Origin: JACVRW01 sp963811055 | GTDB lineage: Bacteria > Actinomycetota > Thermoleophilia > Solirubrobacterales > Thermoleophilaceae | Reading direction: 5' to 3' | DNA: 64,000 nucleotides | Assembly: GCA_963811055.1 (NCBI GenBank) | Contig: CAWEPQ010000014.1 | Coordinates: 376,866 to 440,865, forward strand | Shown: in pieces, positions 41,616-49,632 of the stretch | Numbering within the stretch: the stretch's first letter is position 1 | Layout of the letters: each line of letters opens with the position of its first letter | The notes under the pieces: model-generated | The model's input: only the letters and a program-made list of their open reading frames with translations | Database searches by the model: none | Told to the model about the DNA's origin: nothing | Translations under genes and position numbers: made by a program

Positions 41616-43199
41616 ATGACCGATGGCCGTAGCGAGCAGGACCGAGTAAGGATTTTCGACACGACGCTGCGAGACGGCGAGCAGTCGCCGGGCATCTCGC
41701 TCAACCGGGTGGAGAAGGTCGAGATCGCGCACCAGCTTTCGCGGCTGGGCGTGGACATCATCGAGGCCGGCTTCCCGATCACCTCGCCGGGCGACTTCGA
41801 CTCAGTGCAGGCGATCGCGCGCGAGGTTCACGGACCGGTGATCTGCGGTCTTGCGCGCACCGCCAAGCAGGACATCGACGCTGCGTGGAACGCGATCAAG
41901 GACTCAGAGCGCCCGCGAATCCACACGTTCATCGCCACCAGCGACATCCACATAGAGCGCAAGCTCCAGACCACTCGTGAGGACGTGAAGGGCCAGGCCC
42001 GCGCCGCGGTGGCGCAGGCACGGCACTACACCGACGACGTGGAGTTCTCGCCGGAGGACGGCTCGCGCTCGGACGTCGAGTTCATGGCCGAGGTGATCCA
42101 GATCGCGCTTGACGAGGGCGCCACCACGATCAACGTGCCCGACACGGTGGGCTACACGATGCCCGACGAGTACGCCGAGATGTTCCGCCGCCTGTACGAG
42201 CTCGTGCCGGGCCTGCGCGACGTCACGGTGTCGGTGCACTGCCACGACGACCTCGGGTTGGCGGTAGCCAACTCGTTCGCCGGCCTGACCGCGGGCGCGC
42301 GCCAGGTGGAGTGCGCCATAAACGGCATCGGTGAGCGCGCCGGCAACGCGTCGCTCGAGGAGATCGTGATGCTGCTGCACACCCGCGAGCCCACGGTTGG
42401 CCTCTGGACCGGTGCCGTCACCAAGGAGATCGCGCGCACGTCGCGGCTCGTATCGCGGCTCACCGGCTACCCCGTGCAGCCCAACAAGGCAATCGTGGGC
42501 CGCAACGCGTTCGCCCACGAGGCGGGCATCCATCAGGACGGCGTGCTGAAGGAGCGCACGACCTACGAGATCATGGACGCCACCACGATCGGGCTCGACT
42601 CGAACTCGATCGTGCTCGGCAAGCACTCGGGCCGGCATGCGCTCAGGAACGCGCTGGAGGAGCTCGGCTTCCAGGTGGACGGCGCTGCGCTCAACACGGC
42701 CTTCAAGAGCTTCAAGGAGCTGGCCGACAAGAAGAAGACGGTCACGGCCGTGGACCTCGAGGCGATCGTGTCCGCCGAGATGCGCCAGGCCCCTACCTCG
42801 TTCGAGATGGTGTCCTTCGACGTGGAGGCCTCGAACGTGCGGGCGCCGCTCGCCCGCGTGAGCGTGCGCCTTCCGGGCGGCGAAGTCGAGTCGGGCAGCT
42901 TCACCGGGGACGGCCCGGTGGACGCCTTCTTCAGCGCGATCAACGCCGCCGTGGGCCACGACGCCCGGCTACGGGAGTACCACGTGAGCGCTGTGACCGG
43001 CGGGCGCGATGCACTCGGGGAGGTCACCGTGCTGCTCGAGCTGGACGGCATGCTGGCCTCCGGCGTGGGCGTGTCCACGGACATCCTCGAGGCGTCGGGC
43101 AAGGCCTACCTGCGGGCACTCTCCACGGCGCTGGCCAAGGCCGGCGACGACTGGGCCTCCTCGGCCTCCGAGGAAGCCGAGCCGGCGCGGCTCTCGTGA
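41616..43199 (+). CDS. leuA: 2-Isopropylmalate synthase
   Basis: Condenses acetyl-CoA with 2-oxoisovalerate, the committed step of leucine synthesis. The 527-residue protein has the N-terminal IFDTTLRDGEQSPGISLN, metal-binding histidines in SVHCHDDLGLAVANSF, NGIGERAGNASLEEIV, GIHQDGVLKERTTYEIM, and the C-terminal LeuA dimer/allosteric domain (about 385-510), which usually gives leucine feedback. ATG at 41616 follows GAAGAGG by 5 nt. It is preceded by a leucine leader peptide, and its stop overlaps the next start. Confidence 0.96.
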   Translation: MTDGRSEQDRVRIFDTTLRDGEQSPGISLNRVEKVEIAHQLSRLGVDIIEAGFPITSPGDFDSVQAIAREVHGPVICGLARTAKQDIDAAWNAIKDSERPRIHTFIATSDIHIERKLQTTREDVKGQARAAVAQARHYTDDVEFSPEDGSRSDVEFMAEVIQIALDEGATTINVPDTVGYTMPDEYAEMFRRLYELVPGLRDVTVSVHCHDDLGLAVANSFAGLTAGARQVECAINGIGERAGNASLEEIVMLLHTREPTVGLWTGAVTKEIARTSRLVSRLTGYPVQPNKAIVGRNAFAHEAGIHQDGVLKERTTYEIMDATTIGLDSNSIVLGKHSGRHALRNALEELGFQVDGAALNTAFKSFKELADKKKTVTAVDLEAIVSAEMRQAPTSFEMVSFDVEASNVRAPLARVSVRLPGGEVESGSFTGDGPVDAFFSAINAAVGHDARLREYHVSAVTGGRDALGEVTVLLELDGMLASGVGVSTDILEASGKAYLRALSTALAKAGDDWASSASEEAEPARLS

Positions 43200-44200
43200 C
43201 GGACTTCATCTGGCGTGACGGCGAGCGCCTGATCCGCTTCGGCCGTGGCGCGGTCGCGGAGGCGGCCACGCTGATTGCCGGTGCCGGTCTGAGCGATTAC
43301 GCGCTGCTCACGACCCCACGCGCTGCGGAGACTGCGCCCGCGCTTACTGAGGGCGCGGCCGTGGTGGTGCACGTGCCGCCCGGCAAGGTGGACGAGATCT
43401 CCGCTCAGCTGCTCGGGGAGGCGGGCGAGCGCGACATCGTTGCGCTCGGCGGCGGCCGGGTGATCGACACCGCCAAGGCGGTAGCCGGCGCTCACGGACA
43501 CGGCTGCGCGGCGGTACCCACCACCCTGTCGGGCGCTGAGCTCACGCCCTTCCACCGCACGCCCGCGGGCGTCGAGGGGGCCCGGATGGTGCGGCCCTCG
43601 GTGGTGGTGGCCGACCCCGACCTGATGGCGTCGCAACCGCCGGCGCAGCTGGTGGCGAGTGCCCTGAACGCGCTCGCGCACGCGCTCGAGGCCACCTACA
43701 CGCCGTTTGCGAACCCCGTGGGCGATGCCGCAGCGCTGCGCGCGTCGGCGCTGCTCGCGGAGGGCATGAGCGCGGAGCCGCCCGACCGCGAGGCCACGGC
43801 GCTCGGCGCGCTCCTCGCCGGGTACGCCTCGGGCGCCGCCGGCTTCGCCGTCCACCATGCCGTCTGCCAGATGCTCGTGCGCATGGCCGGCACGCCGCAC
43901 GCCGAGACCAACGCGGTGATGCTTCCCCACAGCGCCCGGCTGATGGCCGACCGTGCCCCGGCTGCGCTCGGGGCGTTCGCGGCCGCGCTCGGCGACCCGG
44001 CCGGCGATCCCGGGGCGGCGGAGGAGCGGGTGGCCGCGCTGACGCGCCGCACAGGCCATACCCGGCTGTCGGAGCTGGGCGCGGGGGAGGAGCACGTGGG
44101 CCCCGTGGTGGAGGCCGTGAGCGCGCATCCGGCGCTGGGCAACACGCCGGACCCTCCGGACGAGGCCGAGCTCACCGCGTTCGTGCGCGCGGCTCTCTGA
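43196..44200 (+). CDS. Iron-type alcohol dehydrogenase family protein, maleylacetate reductase-like
   Basis: A 334-residue dehydroquinate-synthase-fold protein of the Fe-ADH superfamily. It has the NAD(P) motif ALGGGRVIDTAKAVAG, PTTLSGAELTPFHRTPAG and a helical domain with SALNALAHALEATYTPFANP. The normal first metal ligand (Asp) is Asn here, and the NALAHALEA form is that of maleylacetate reductases, several of which are metal-independent. No ring-cleavage genes lie near. The GTG start overlaps the leuA stop by four bases, which ties its expression to leuA although no role in leucine synthesis is known to me. Confidence 0.75.
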   Translation: MTDFIWRDGERLIRFGRGAVAEAATLIAGAGLSDYALLTTPRAAETAPALTEGAAVVVHVPPGKVDEISAQLLGEAGERDIVALGGGRVIDTAKAVAGAHGHGCAAVPTTLSGAELTPFHRTPAGVEGARMVRPSVVVADPDLMASQPPAQLVASALNALAHALEATYTPFANPVGDAAALRASALLAEGMSAEPPDREATALGALLAGYASGAAGFAVHHAVCQMLVRMAGTPHAETNAVMLPHSARLMADRAPAALGAFAAALGDPAGDPGAAEERVAALTRRTGHTRLSELGAGEEHVGPVVEAVSAHPALGNTPDPPDEAELTAFVRAAL

Positions 44201-44205
44201 GCGCG

Positions 44206-44211
44206 TAGGAT
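44206..44211 (+). promoter_or_regulatory. Putative -10 element TAGGAT
   Basis: TAGGAT lies 8 nt before the ATG at 44220, just after the stop of the preceding gene, without a Shine-Dalgarno. Confidence 0.4.
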
Positions 44212-44219
44212 CGCTGGCG

Positions 44220-44972
44220 ATGGCCGGGCCACTCGACGGCAAGGTGGCTGTTGTGACCGGAGCTTCCTCCGGGATCGGCGAAGCCACCGCGCTGGCACTG
44301 GCGCGCGCGGGCGCCGCGGTCGCGCTGGGCGCCCGCCGCAAGGATCGGCTCGACGCGCTTGCAGAGCGGATCTCGAGCGAGGGCGGTCGCGCCCACGTCC
44401 GCGCCGTCGACCTCACCGACGAGTCGGACGCGCAGGCGTTCATCCAGGAGGCGCACGACGAGCTCGGCGGCCTCCACATCCTGGTGAACAACGCCGGTGT
44501 GATGCTGCTCGGCCCCGTGGCGGGCGCCGACACCGCCGAGTGGCGCCAGATGATCGAGATCAACCTCCTCGGCCTCCTGTGGTGCACACATGCCGCCTTC
44601 CCGCTGATCGCGCAGGAGGGGGGAGGGGACATCGTCAATCTCTCCTCGGTGGCCGGACGGCGGGCCAGCGCGGGCGCCGCCGTCTACAACATGACCAAGT
44701 TCGGCGTGCACGCCTTCTCCGAAGCCCTGCGCCAGGAGGCGCTGCACGCCAAGGTGCGCGTGACGGTGGTGGCTCCGGGGTTCGTGGAGACCGAGCTCCA
44801 GGGCCACAACACGAACCCGCTGGTGCAGCAGGGCGTCACCAAGATGCGCGAGCAGATCGGCGAGGTGCTCAAGGCGGAGGACATAGCGAACGCGGTCACG
44901 TTCGCCGTGTCGCAGCCCGCCCACGTGTGCATCAACGAGTTGCTGGTACGGCCCACGGGCCAGCAGGGCTGA
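44220..44972 (+). CDS. Short-chain dehydrogenase/reductase
   Basis: Classical SDR of 250 residues: cofactor motif VVTGASSGIGEATALALA, NNAGVML, catalytic Ser in NLSSVAGRRASAG, and YxxxK in VYNMTKFGVHAFSE. GARRKDRLD after the second strand suggests NADP preference. The substrate cannot be told; relatives are often annotated as SDR family NADP-dependent oxidoreductases with serine- or 3-hydroxy-acid-type activity. It stands alone between the leuA operon and a degenerate DUF1801 fragment. Confidence 0.85.
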   Translation: MAGPLDGKVAVVTGASSGIGEATALALARAGAAVALGARRKDRLDALAERISSEGGRAHVRAVDLTDESDAQAFIQEAHDELGGLHILVNNAGVMLLGPVAGADTAEWRQMIEINLLGLLWCTHAAFPLIAQEGGGDIVNLSSVAGRRASAGAAVYNMTKFGVHAFSEALRQEALHAKVRVTVVAPGFVETELQGHNTNPLVQQGVTKMREQIGEVLKAEDIANAVTFAVSQPAHVCINELLVRPTGQQG

Positions 44973-44973
44973 C

Positions 44974-45186
44974 GTGCAGAGCACGGCGGCCAGCGTCGAG
45001 GACTACCTGGCCGAGCTCCCTGAGGACGCGCGTTCGCCGTACCGCGAGCGACGCGAGCGCGTCACGGCTTGCGCACTTCTTCGCCATAGCCGGGAGTACG
45101 GGCGACAGCTGTGTCAGCTAGGTGCCCTATACGGGCACCAAACCGCCACAGCTACCGGACCGCGTAACGGGAGGCGCATCTCGTAA
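44974..45186 (+). pseudogene. Remnant of a DUF1801-type gene
   Basis: The first about 30 residues (QSTAASVEDYLAELPEDARSPYRERR) look like the N-terminus of DUF1801 proteins, after which similarity stops. The rest of the frame (to 45186) is low-quality sequence running through a hairpin. A full DUF1801 domain would need about 110 residues. It starts with GTG two bases after the SDR stop. It is probably a decayed gene end rather than a working protein. Confidence 0.45.
45107..45153. other. Structured intergenic element (two nested inverted repeats)
   Basis: The region between the DUF1801 remnant and the regulator at 45347 (about 45060-45346) has no convincing gene. Within it, AGCTGTG (45107-45113) pairs with CACAGCT (45147-45153) around an inner perfect 7-bp hairpin GGTGCCC/GGGCACC (45121-45139, loop TATAC). 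It could be an operator or an RNA element. No known riboswitch family is evident. Confidence 0.4.
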
Positions 45187-45346
45187 GACCCTCGCGCCGA
45201 AGGCCACGCGGGGCGTCCCGTCACATTCCGGCGGCGGGCTGTGCGCTCGGGGGTTGGGGTGAGGCGCTTTGGTGTCGCAGGACGACACCTATCCGCCGCA
45301 GCGCCGCTGCGCTGTCCTAGCGTCCGTGATAACGTACGATCGTCCA

Positions 45347-45937
45347 ATGGCGACCGCGATCCTCGATCAACAGCTGAATGTCGGCCCCCGCGTCCGCGCC
45401 CTCCGCGAGGCGATGGACCTGTCGCTGCGCGACCTGGCCGCTCGTTCCGGGGTCTCAGCTCAGATGCTGAGCCAGGTGGAGCGCGGCGAGACGAGCCCGA
45501 CCCTTTCGGTGGCATCGCGGATCGCCACCGGGCTCGAGCTGACGCTCTCCCAGCTTCTCCGCCTCGACGAGAGCGGCTCCGTGACCGTGGTGCGGGCGGG
45601 CGAGCGGCTGGCCGGCGGCGCCTCCGAACGTGGCCACGGCTGGGAGATCCTCACGCCGCCGCTGCCCGGGCAGCGCGCCGAGCTGTCACTGCATCACCTG
45701 GCGCCCGGCGCCGCCACGGGCGGGCCCAGCGACCCGCCGATGCACGAGCCCGGCAGCCGCGAGACGGCCGTGGTCCTGGAGGGCCGGCTGCGACTGCTCT
45801 GCGACGGCACCGCGCACGATCTCGCCACGGGCGACGCCGTGACGTTCGACGCGGATCTGCCACATCACTTCGAGAATCCCGATGGCCAGGAAGCGCGCTT
45901 TCTCGCGGTCGTGGCTGCCGGCCTGAGGAGGTCCTGA
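45347..45937 (+). CDS. XRE-family transcriptional regulator with cupin sensor domain
   Basis: The 196-residue regulator has an N-terminal helix-turn-helix (about residues 12-66: VRALREAMDLSLRDLAARSG, VSAQMLSQVERGETSPTLSV) and a C-terminal cupin domain (about 110-190: AVVLEGRLRLLCDG, GDAVTFDADLPHHFEN). Such proteins usually sense a small molecule and act as local repressors or activators. Its stop is 2 nt before the leuC ATG, and leuC's Shine-Dalgarno lies inside it, so it is in one operon with leuCD. ATG at 45347 is chosen. TAACGT lies 11 nt upstream, followed by an ACGATCGT palindrome (45336-45343) that could be an autoregulatory site. A link to leucine control is inference. Confidence 0.88.
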   Translation: MATAILDQQLNVGPRVRALREAMDLSLRDLAARSGVSAQMLSQVERGETSPTLSVASRIATGLELTLSQLLRLDESGSVTVVRAGERLAGGASERGHGWEILTPPLPGQRAELSLHHLAPGAATGGPSDPPMHEPGSRETAVVLEGRLRLLCDGTAHDLATGDAVTFDADLPHHFENPDGQEARFLAVVAAGLRRS

Positions 45938-45939
45938 CC

Positions 45940-47304
45940 ATGGCGAAGACGATGCTCGACAAGATCTGGGAGCGCCACGAGGTGGACGACGGCCTCCTGT
46001 ACATCGACCTCCACCTGGTTCACGAGGTCACGAGCCCGCAGGCGTTCGAGTCGCTGCGGCTGGCGGGGCGCACGGTGCGCCGGCCCGACCGCACGCTCGC
46101 GACGGCCGACCACAACGTGCCAACCGACGGCGCCACCGCCCTCCCGATGGTGTCCGACCCCCTCTCGCGCAAGCAGATCGGCACGCTCGAGGACAACTGC
46201 GCCGAGTTCGGCATCCCGATCCACTCGATCGGTTCCGAGGGCCAGGGGATCGTCCACGTGATCGGGCCGGAGCTGGGCGTCTCGCAGCCGGGCATGACGA
46301 TCGTCTGCGGGGACTCGCACACCTCCACGCACGGCGCGTTCGGCGCGCTCGCGTTCGGCATCGGCACCAGCGAGGTGGAGCACGTGCTGGCCACCCAGAC
46401 CCTCCAGCAGCGCAAGCCGCGCTCCATGCGCATTGCCTATACCGGCGAGCTGCCGCCGGGGGTCACGGCCAAGGACCTGATCCTCGCCACCATCGGCAGA
46501 ATCGGCGTGGACGGCGGGGTGGGCCACGTGATCGAGTACTTCGGGCCCGCCATCCAGGGCCTGTCCATGGAGGGGCGCATGACCGTCTGCAACATGACGA
46601 TCGAGGGCGGCGGCCGGGCCGGCATGGTCGCGCCCGACGACACCACCTTCGAGTGGGTGGAGGGCCGCGCCGCGGCGCCGGAGCGCTTCGAGGAGGCCGT
46701 GGCCGACTGGCGCGGCCTGACGAGCGACGACGGCGCCGAGTTCGACACCGAGGTGTCCATCGACGCGGCGGCCATCTCGCCCCAGGTCAGCTGGGGCACC
46801 AACCCGGCCATGGTCGTGGACGTGACCGCGGCCGTGCCCGAGCCGGGCAGCGACGGCGACCGCCGCGCGCTCGAGTACATGGGCCTCGAGGCGGGCACCC
46901 CGATCCAGGACATCCGGCTCGACCGGGTGTTCGTGGGCTCCTGCACCAACTCGCGCATCGGCGACCTCCGCGCGGCAGCCGCGATCGTCAAGGGCCGCAG
47001 GGTGGCGGGTTCGGTCGACGCGATGGTCGTGCCCGGCTCCGCCAAGGTGAAGGCGCAGGCGGAGGCGGAGGGCCTCGACGAGGTGTTCAGGGACGCCGGC
47101 TTCGACTGGCGGTCGGCAGGCTGCTCGATGTGCCTCGGGATGAACCCGGACACGCTTGAGCCGGGCGAGCGCTGCGCCTCCACCTCTAACCGCAACTTCG
47201 AGGGCAGGCAGGGCCGCGGCGGCCGCACCCACCTGGTCAGCCCTCAGATGGCCGCCGCCGCGGCGATCGAAGGCCGGTTCGTTGACATCAGGGAGTGGTC
47301 GTGA
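45940..47304 (+). CDS. leuC: 3-Isopropylmalate dehydratase large subunit
   Basis: Aconitase-superfamily [4Fe-4S] enzyme subunit isomerising 2- to 3-isopropylmalate. It has 454 residues. It has HLVHEVTSPQAFESLR, TADHNVPTD, CGDSHTSTHGAFGALAFGIG, and cluster cysteines in GSCTNSR and GCSMCLGMN. The family-typical STSNRNFEGRQGRGGRTHLV closes the protein. ATG at 45940 follows GAGGAGG inside the regulator gene. leuD starts within its stop codon. Confidence 0.97.
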   Translation: MAKTMLDKIWERHEVDDGLLYIDLHLVHEVTSPQAFESLRLAGRTVRRPDRTLATADHNVPTDGATALPMVSDPLSRKQIGTLEDNCAEFGIPIHSIGSEGQGIVHVIGPELGVSQPGMTIVCGDSHTSTHGAFGALAFGIGTSEVEHVLATQTLQQRKPRSMRIAYTGELPPGVTAKDLILATIGRIGVDGGVGHVIEYFGPAIQGLSMEGRMTVCNMTIEGGGRAGMVAPDDTTFEWVEGRAAAPERFEEAVADWRGLTSDDGAEFDTEVSIDAAAISPQVSWGTNPAMVVDVTAAVPEPGSDGDRRALEYMGLEAGTPIQDIRLDRVFVGSCTNSRIGDLRAAAAIVKGRRVAGSVDAMVVPGSAKVKAQAEAEGLDEVFRDAGFDWRSAGCSMCLGMNPDTLEPGERCASTSNRNFEGRQGRGGRTHLVSPQMAAAAAIEGRFVDIREWS

Positions 47305-47858
47305 AGGCTCTGAGCGTCATCGAAGGCGGCGTGTCGGTGCTCGACCGCGACGACGTGGACACCGACCAGATCATGCCCAAGCAGTTCCTCAAGCGGATCG
47401 AACGCACCGGCTTCGGCGAGTTCCTCTTCTACGACTGGGCCAAGCAGCCCGGCTGGAATCTCCCGCCCAACCCGATCCTGGCCACGGGGCGCAACTTCGG
47501 CTGCGGGTCGTCGCGGGAACACGCCCCCTGGGGGCTCGAGGACTACGGCTTCGAGGCCATCGTCGCGCCCAGCTACAGCGACATCTTCTTCTCCAATTGC
47601 ACCAAGATCGGGCTGCTGCCGGTGGTCCTGCCCGAGGACCAGGTGAAGGCGTTGATGCAGAGCGACAGCGCCCGCATCGACCTCGAGGAGCAGACGGTCA
47701 CGTACGGCCAGACGGTCGCGCGCTTCGAGATCGACCAGGAGACCAAGCGCCGGCTCCTGGGCGGCCTCGACGACATCGGGGTCACGCTGCTGCAGAGTGA
47801 GAAGATCGCCGCGTACGAGCGCGACCGCGAGCGCACCGGGCCGCGCACCGCGGTATGA
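47301..47858 (+). CDS. leuD: 3-Isopropylmalate dehydratase small subunit
   Basis: Small subunit (185 residues) of isopropylmalate isomerase: DVDTDQIMPKQFLKRIERTG, GRNFGCGSSREHAPWGLEDYG and SYSDIFFSNCTKIGLLPV are diagnostic. GTG at 47301 overlaps the leuC stop (GTGA); GTG at 47295 would add two residues. It is four-base coupled to a methyltransferase downstream. Confidence 0.96.
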   Translation: MKALSVIEGGVSVLDRDDVDTDQIMPKQFLKRIERTGFGEFLFYDWAKQPGWNLPPNPILATGRNFGCGSSREHAPWGLEDYGFEAIVAPSYSDIFFSNCTKIGLLPVVLPEDQVKALMQSDSARIDLEEQTVTYGQTVARFEIDQETKRRLLGGLDDIGVTLLQSEKIAAYERDRERTGPRTAV

Positions 47859-48628
47859 GCTGCGGCTCCGGCGCCCGCGACTGGGACGCCGAGAGCTACG
47901 ACCGCGTCTCCACGCCCCAGGTCGAGATGGCGCTGCCGGTACTCGACCGGCTCCCGCTCGCGGGCCACGAGACGGTGCTCGACGCCGGCTGCGGGTCGGG
48001 AAGGGTCACCGCCGTGCTGCTGGAGCGCCTCCCGCGCGGAGCCGTGGTGGCCGCCGACGCCGCGCCGTCGATGATCGACCAGGCCCGGGAGCGATTCGCG
48101 TCCGAGCCGCGCGTGCAGGTGCTCGACCCCGTGAGCCTCACCGAGCTCGAGCTGGCCGAGCCCGTGGACGCCGCCTTCTCCAACGCCGTGTTCCACTGGA
48201 TCAAGGACCACGACGCGCTGTTCGAGCACCTGCACGCGGCCCTCAGGCCGGGTGCGCCGCTGGTGGCTCAGTGCGGCGGCAAGGGCAACATCGACGTCTT
48301 CCGGCGGCTTGCGGACGAGGTGGCCGCCGAGCCGCCCTACGCCGAGCACATGAGCGAGTTCGCCGGCCCGTGGAACTACGCGGCGCCCGACGAGACCGAG
48401 GAGCGCCTGGCCCGCGCGGGCTTCGTCGACGTCCGCTGCTGGCTGGAGCCTTGGCCTGTCAACCCGGACGAGCCGCTCGAGTACGCGAGCACCGTCTGCC
48501 TCGGCAATCACCTGGAGGAGCTCCCCGAGGAACTGCGCGAGCAGTTCGCCGCGGAGGTTGTCCGCCGCTCCGGCGAGCCGTTCCGGCTCGACTACGTGCG
48601 GCTGAACATCACCGCTCGGCGCCCTTGA
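47855..48628 (+). CDS. Class I SAM-dependent methyltransferase, trans-aconitate methyltransferase-like
   Basis: A 257-residue methyltransferase with motif I VLDAGCGSGRVTAVLLERLP, an acidic residue after strand 2 (VVAADAAPSMIDQARERF), FSNAVFHWIKDHDALFEHL and VAQCGGKGN. The last two segments resemble trans-aconitate 2-methyltransferase (Tam), which detoxifies trans-aconitate, an inhibitor of aconitase-type enzymes. Being translationally coupled (ATGA) to leuCD, themselves aconitase relatives, makes a housekeeping role near isopropylmalate dehydratase attractive. This is inference only; the substrate needs direct testing. Confidence 0.78.
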   Translation: MSCGSGARDWDAESYDRVSTPQVEMALPVLDRLPLAGHETVLDAGCGSGRVTAVLLERLPRGAVVAADAAPSMIDQARERFASEPRVQVLDPVSLTELELAEPVDAAFSNAVFHWIKDHDALFEHLHAALRPGAPLVAQCGGKGNIDVFRRLADEVAAEPPYAEHMSEFAGPWNYAAPDETEERLARAGFVDVRCWLEPWPVNPDEPLEYASTVCLGNHLEELPEELREQFAAEVVRRSGEPFRLDYVRLNITARRP

Positions 48629-48634
48629 GCGGAA

Positions 48635-48655
48635 GCCGACGGCTCGGCCGGCGGC
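48635..48655. repeat. Dispersed palindromic repeat, copy 3 of 5 (degenerate)
   Basis: Degenerate copy: arms GCCGACGGC and GCCGGCGGC around TCG, with one mismatch, 7 nt after the methyltransferase stop. The flanks GCGGAA and GCACCGACGG match the consensus. Confidence 0.65.
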
Positions 48656-48741
48656 GCACCGACGGTTTCAGTGCATGGTCCGGCCCGCTTTCGGGTACTG
48701 GTCAGTTTGCGATAGGGGAATCGACCAGTGGGGAGATGTTC

Positions 48742-49575
48742 ATGCCCAGAAAGAGGGCTCTCGTAGTAGCCGCCGTGTCCGCGCTCGCAATCGCCGCTTC
48801 GCTGCCGGCAGCCGCGAGTGCATGGGCCCCGGCCGCCACGGCCACCATCCACCCGGGCGTGCAGACGCTCACGGCGGGCGGCCAGTGCACTGCCAACTTC
48901 ATCTACACCGACTCCGCCGGCACCTACATCGGGCAGGCTGCTCATTGCTCCAGCACCGGTGAGGCCACCGACACCGACGGCTGTCTCGCGGGCACGCTCC
49001 CGCTCGGTACGCCCGTCGAGGTCACCGGCGCCAGCCGGCCCGGCACGCTCGTCTACAGCTCCTGGATCACGATGCAGGCGAACGGCGAGAGCGACCCCGA
49101 CACCTGTGCCTACAACGACCTGGCGCTCGTGAAGATCGACCCGGCCGATGTGGGCAAGGTCAATCCGTCCGTGCCCGGCTTCGGCGGGCCCACTGGGGTC
49201 GGCGGCGCCTCGGCCGCGCTGGACGACGTGTACTCCTACGGGAACTCGTCCCTGCGCTTCGGGATCACCTTCCTGAGCCCCAAGTTCGGCAAGGTGGTCT
49301 CCACCGAGGGCGGCGGCTGGAGCCGCACCGTCTACACGGTCACTCCGGGCATCCCGGGCGACTCCGGAAGCGGCTTCCTGAACGCATCCGGCCAGGCGAT
49401 CGGAACGCTGTCCACGGTCGCGATCGCGCCGCTCCCGGCGTCCAACGGGGTCGGCGACCTCGGCCGCGAGCTGGCCTACGCCCGCGCGCACAGCTCGTTC
49501 ACGGGCGTGCAGGTGGCGAACGGCACCGAGCCGTTCACGCCTGACGTGGTCGGAGCCATCGCAGGGGCCGGATAG
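48742..49575 (+). CDS. Secreted trypsin-like serine protease (S1 family)
   Basis: A 277-residue exported protein with a signal peptide (PRKRALVVAAVSALAIAASL to AAASA). The chymotrypsin-type triad is visible: His in IGQAAHCSSTG, Asp in CAYNDLALVKID and Ser in PGDSGSGFLN. Four cysteines could form two disulfides (GQCTANF with AAHCSS; DGCLAG with DTCAYN). ATG at 48742 is chosen over 48736 because GGGGAGA lies 5-6 nt upstream. It sits between leuCD and leuB without functional relation to them and is flanked by two copies of the dispersed palindrome. Confidence 0.83.
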   Translation: MPRKRALVVAAVSALAIAASLPAAASAWAPAATATIHPGVQTLTAGGQCTANFIYTDSAGTYIGQAAHCSSTGEATDTDGCLAGTLPLGTPVEVTGASRPGTLVYSSWITMQANGESDPDTCAYNDLALVKIDPADVGKVNPSVPGFGGPTGVGGASAALDDVYSYGNSSLRFGITFLSPKFGKVVSTEGGGWSRTVYTVTPGIPGDSGSGFLNASGQAIGTLSTVAIAPLPASNGVGDLGRELAYARAHSSFTGVQVANGTEPFTPDVVGAIAGAG

Positions 49576-49580
49576 CGGAA

Positions 49581-49601
49581 GCAGCCGGCTCGGCCGGCTG
49601 C
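49581..49601. repeat. Dispersed palindromic repeat, copy 4 of 5
   Basis: Perfect copy, 5 nt after the protease stop, with flanks GCGGAA before and GCCCCGACGG after, in the same orientation as copies 1 and 3. Confidence 0.8.
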
Positions 49602-49618
49602 GCCCCGACGGCATCGCA

Positions 49619-49624
49619 TACCGT
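49619..49624 (+). promoter_or_regulatory. Putative -10 element TACCGT for leuB
   Basis: TACCGT lies 8 nt before the TTG start of leuB and no Shine-Dalgarno is present, as for a leaderless transcript. Confidence 0.4.
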
Positions 49625-49632
49625 TCCGCGCC

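Noticed and set aside
45140..45190. Possible T-box (GGACCGCG near 45156 resembles the conserved T-box core)
   Set aside because: The full core TGGNACCGCG is absent, there is no specifier loop or tRNA-related downstream gene, and the spacing does not fit.
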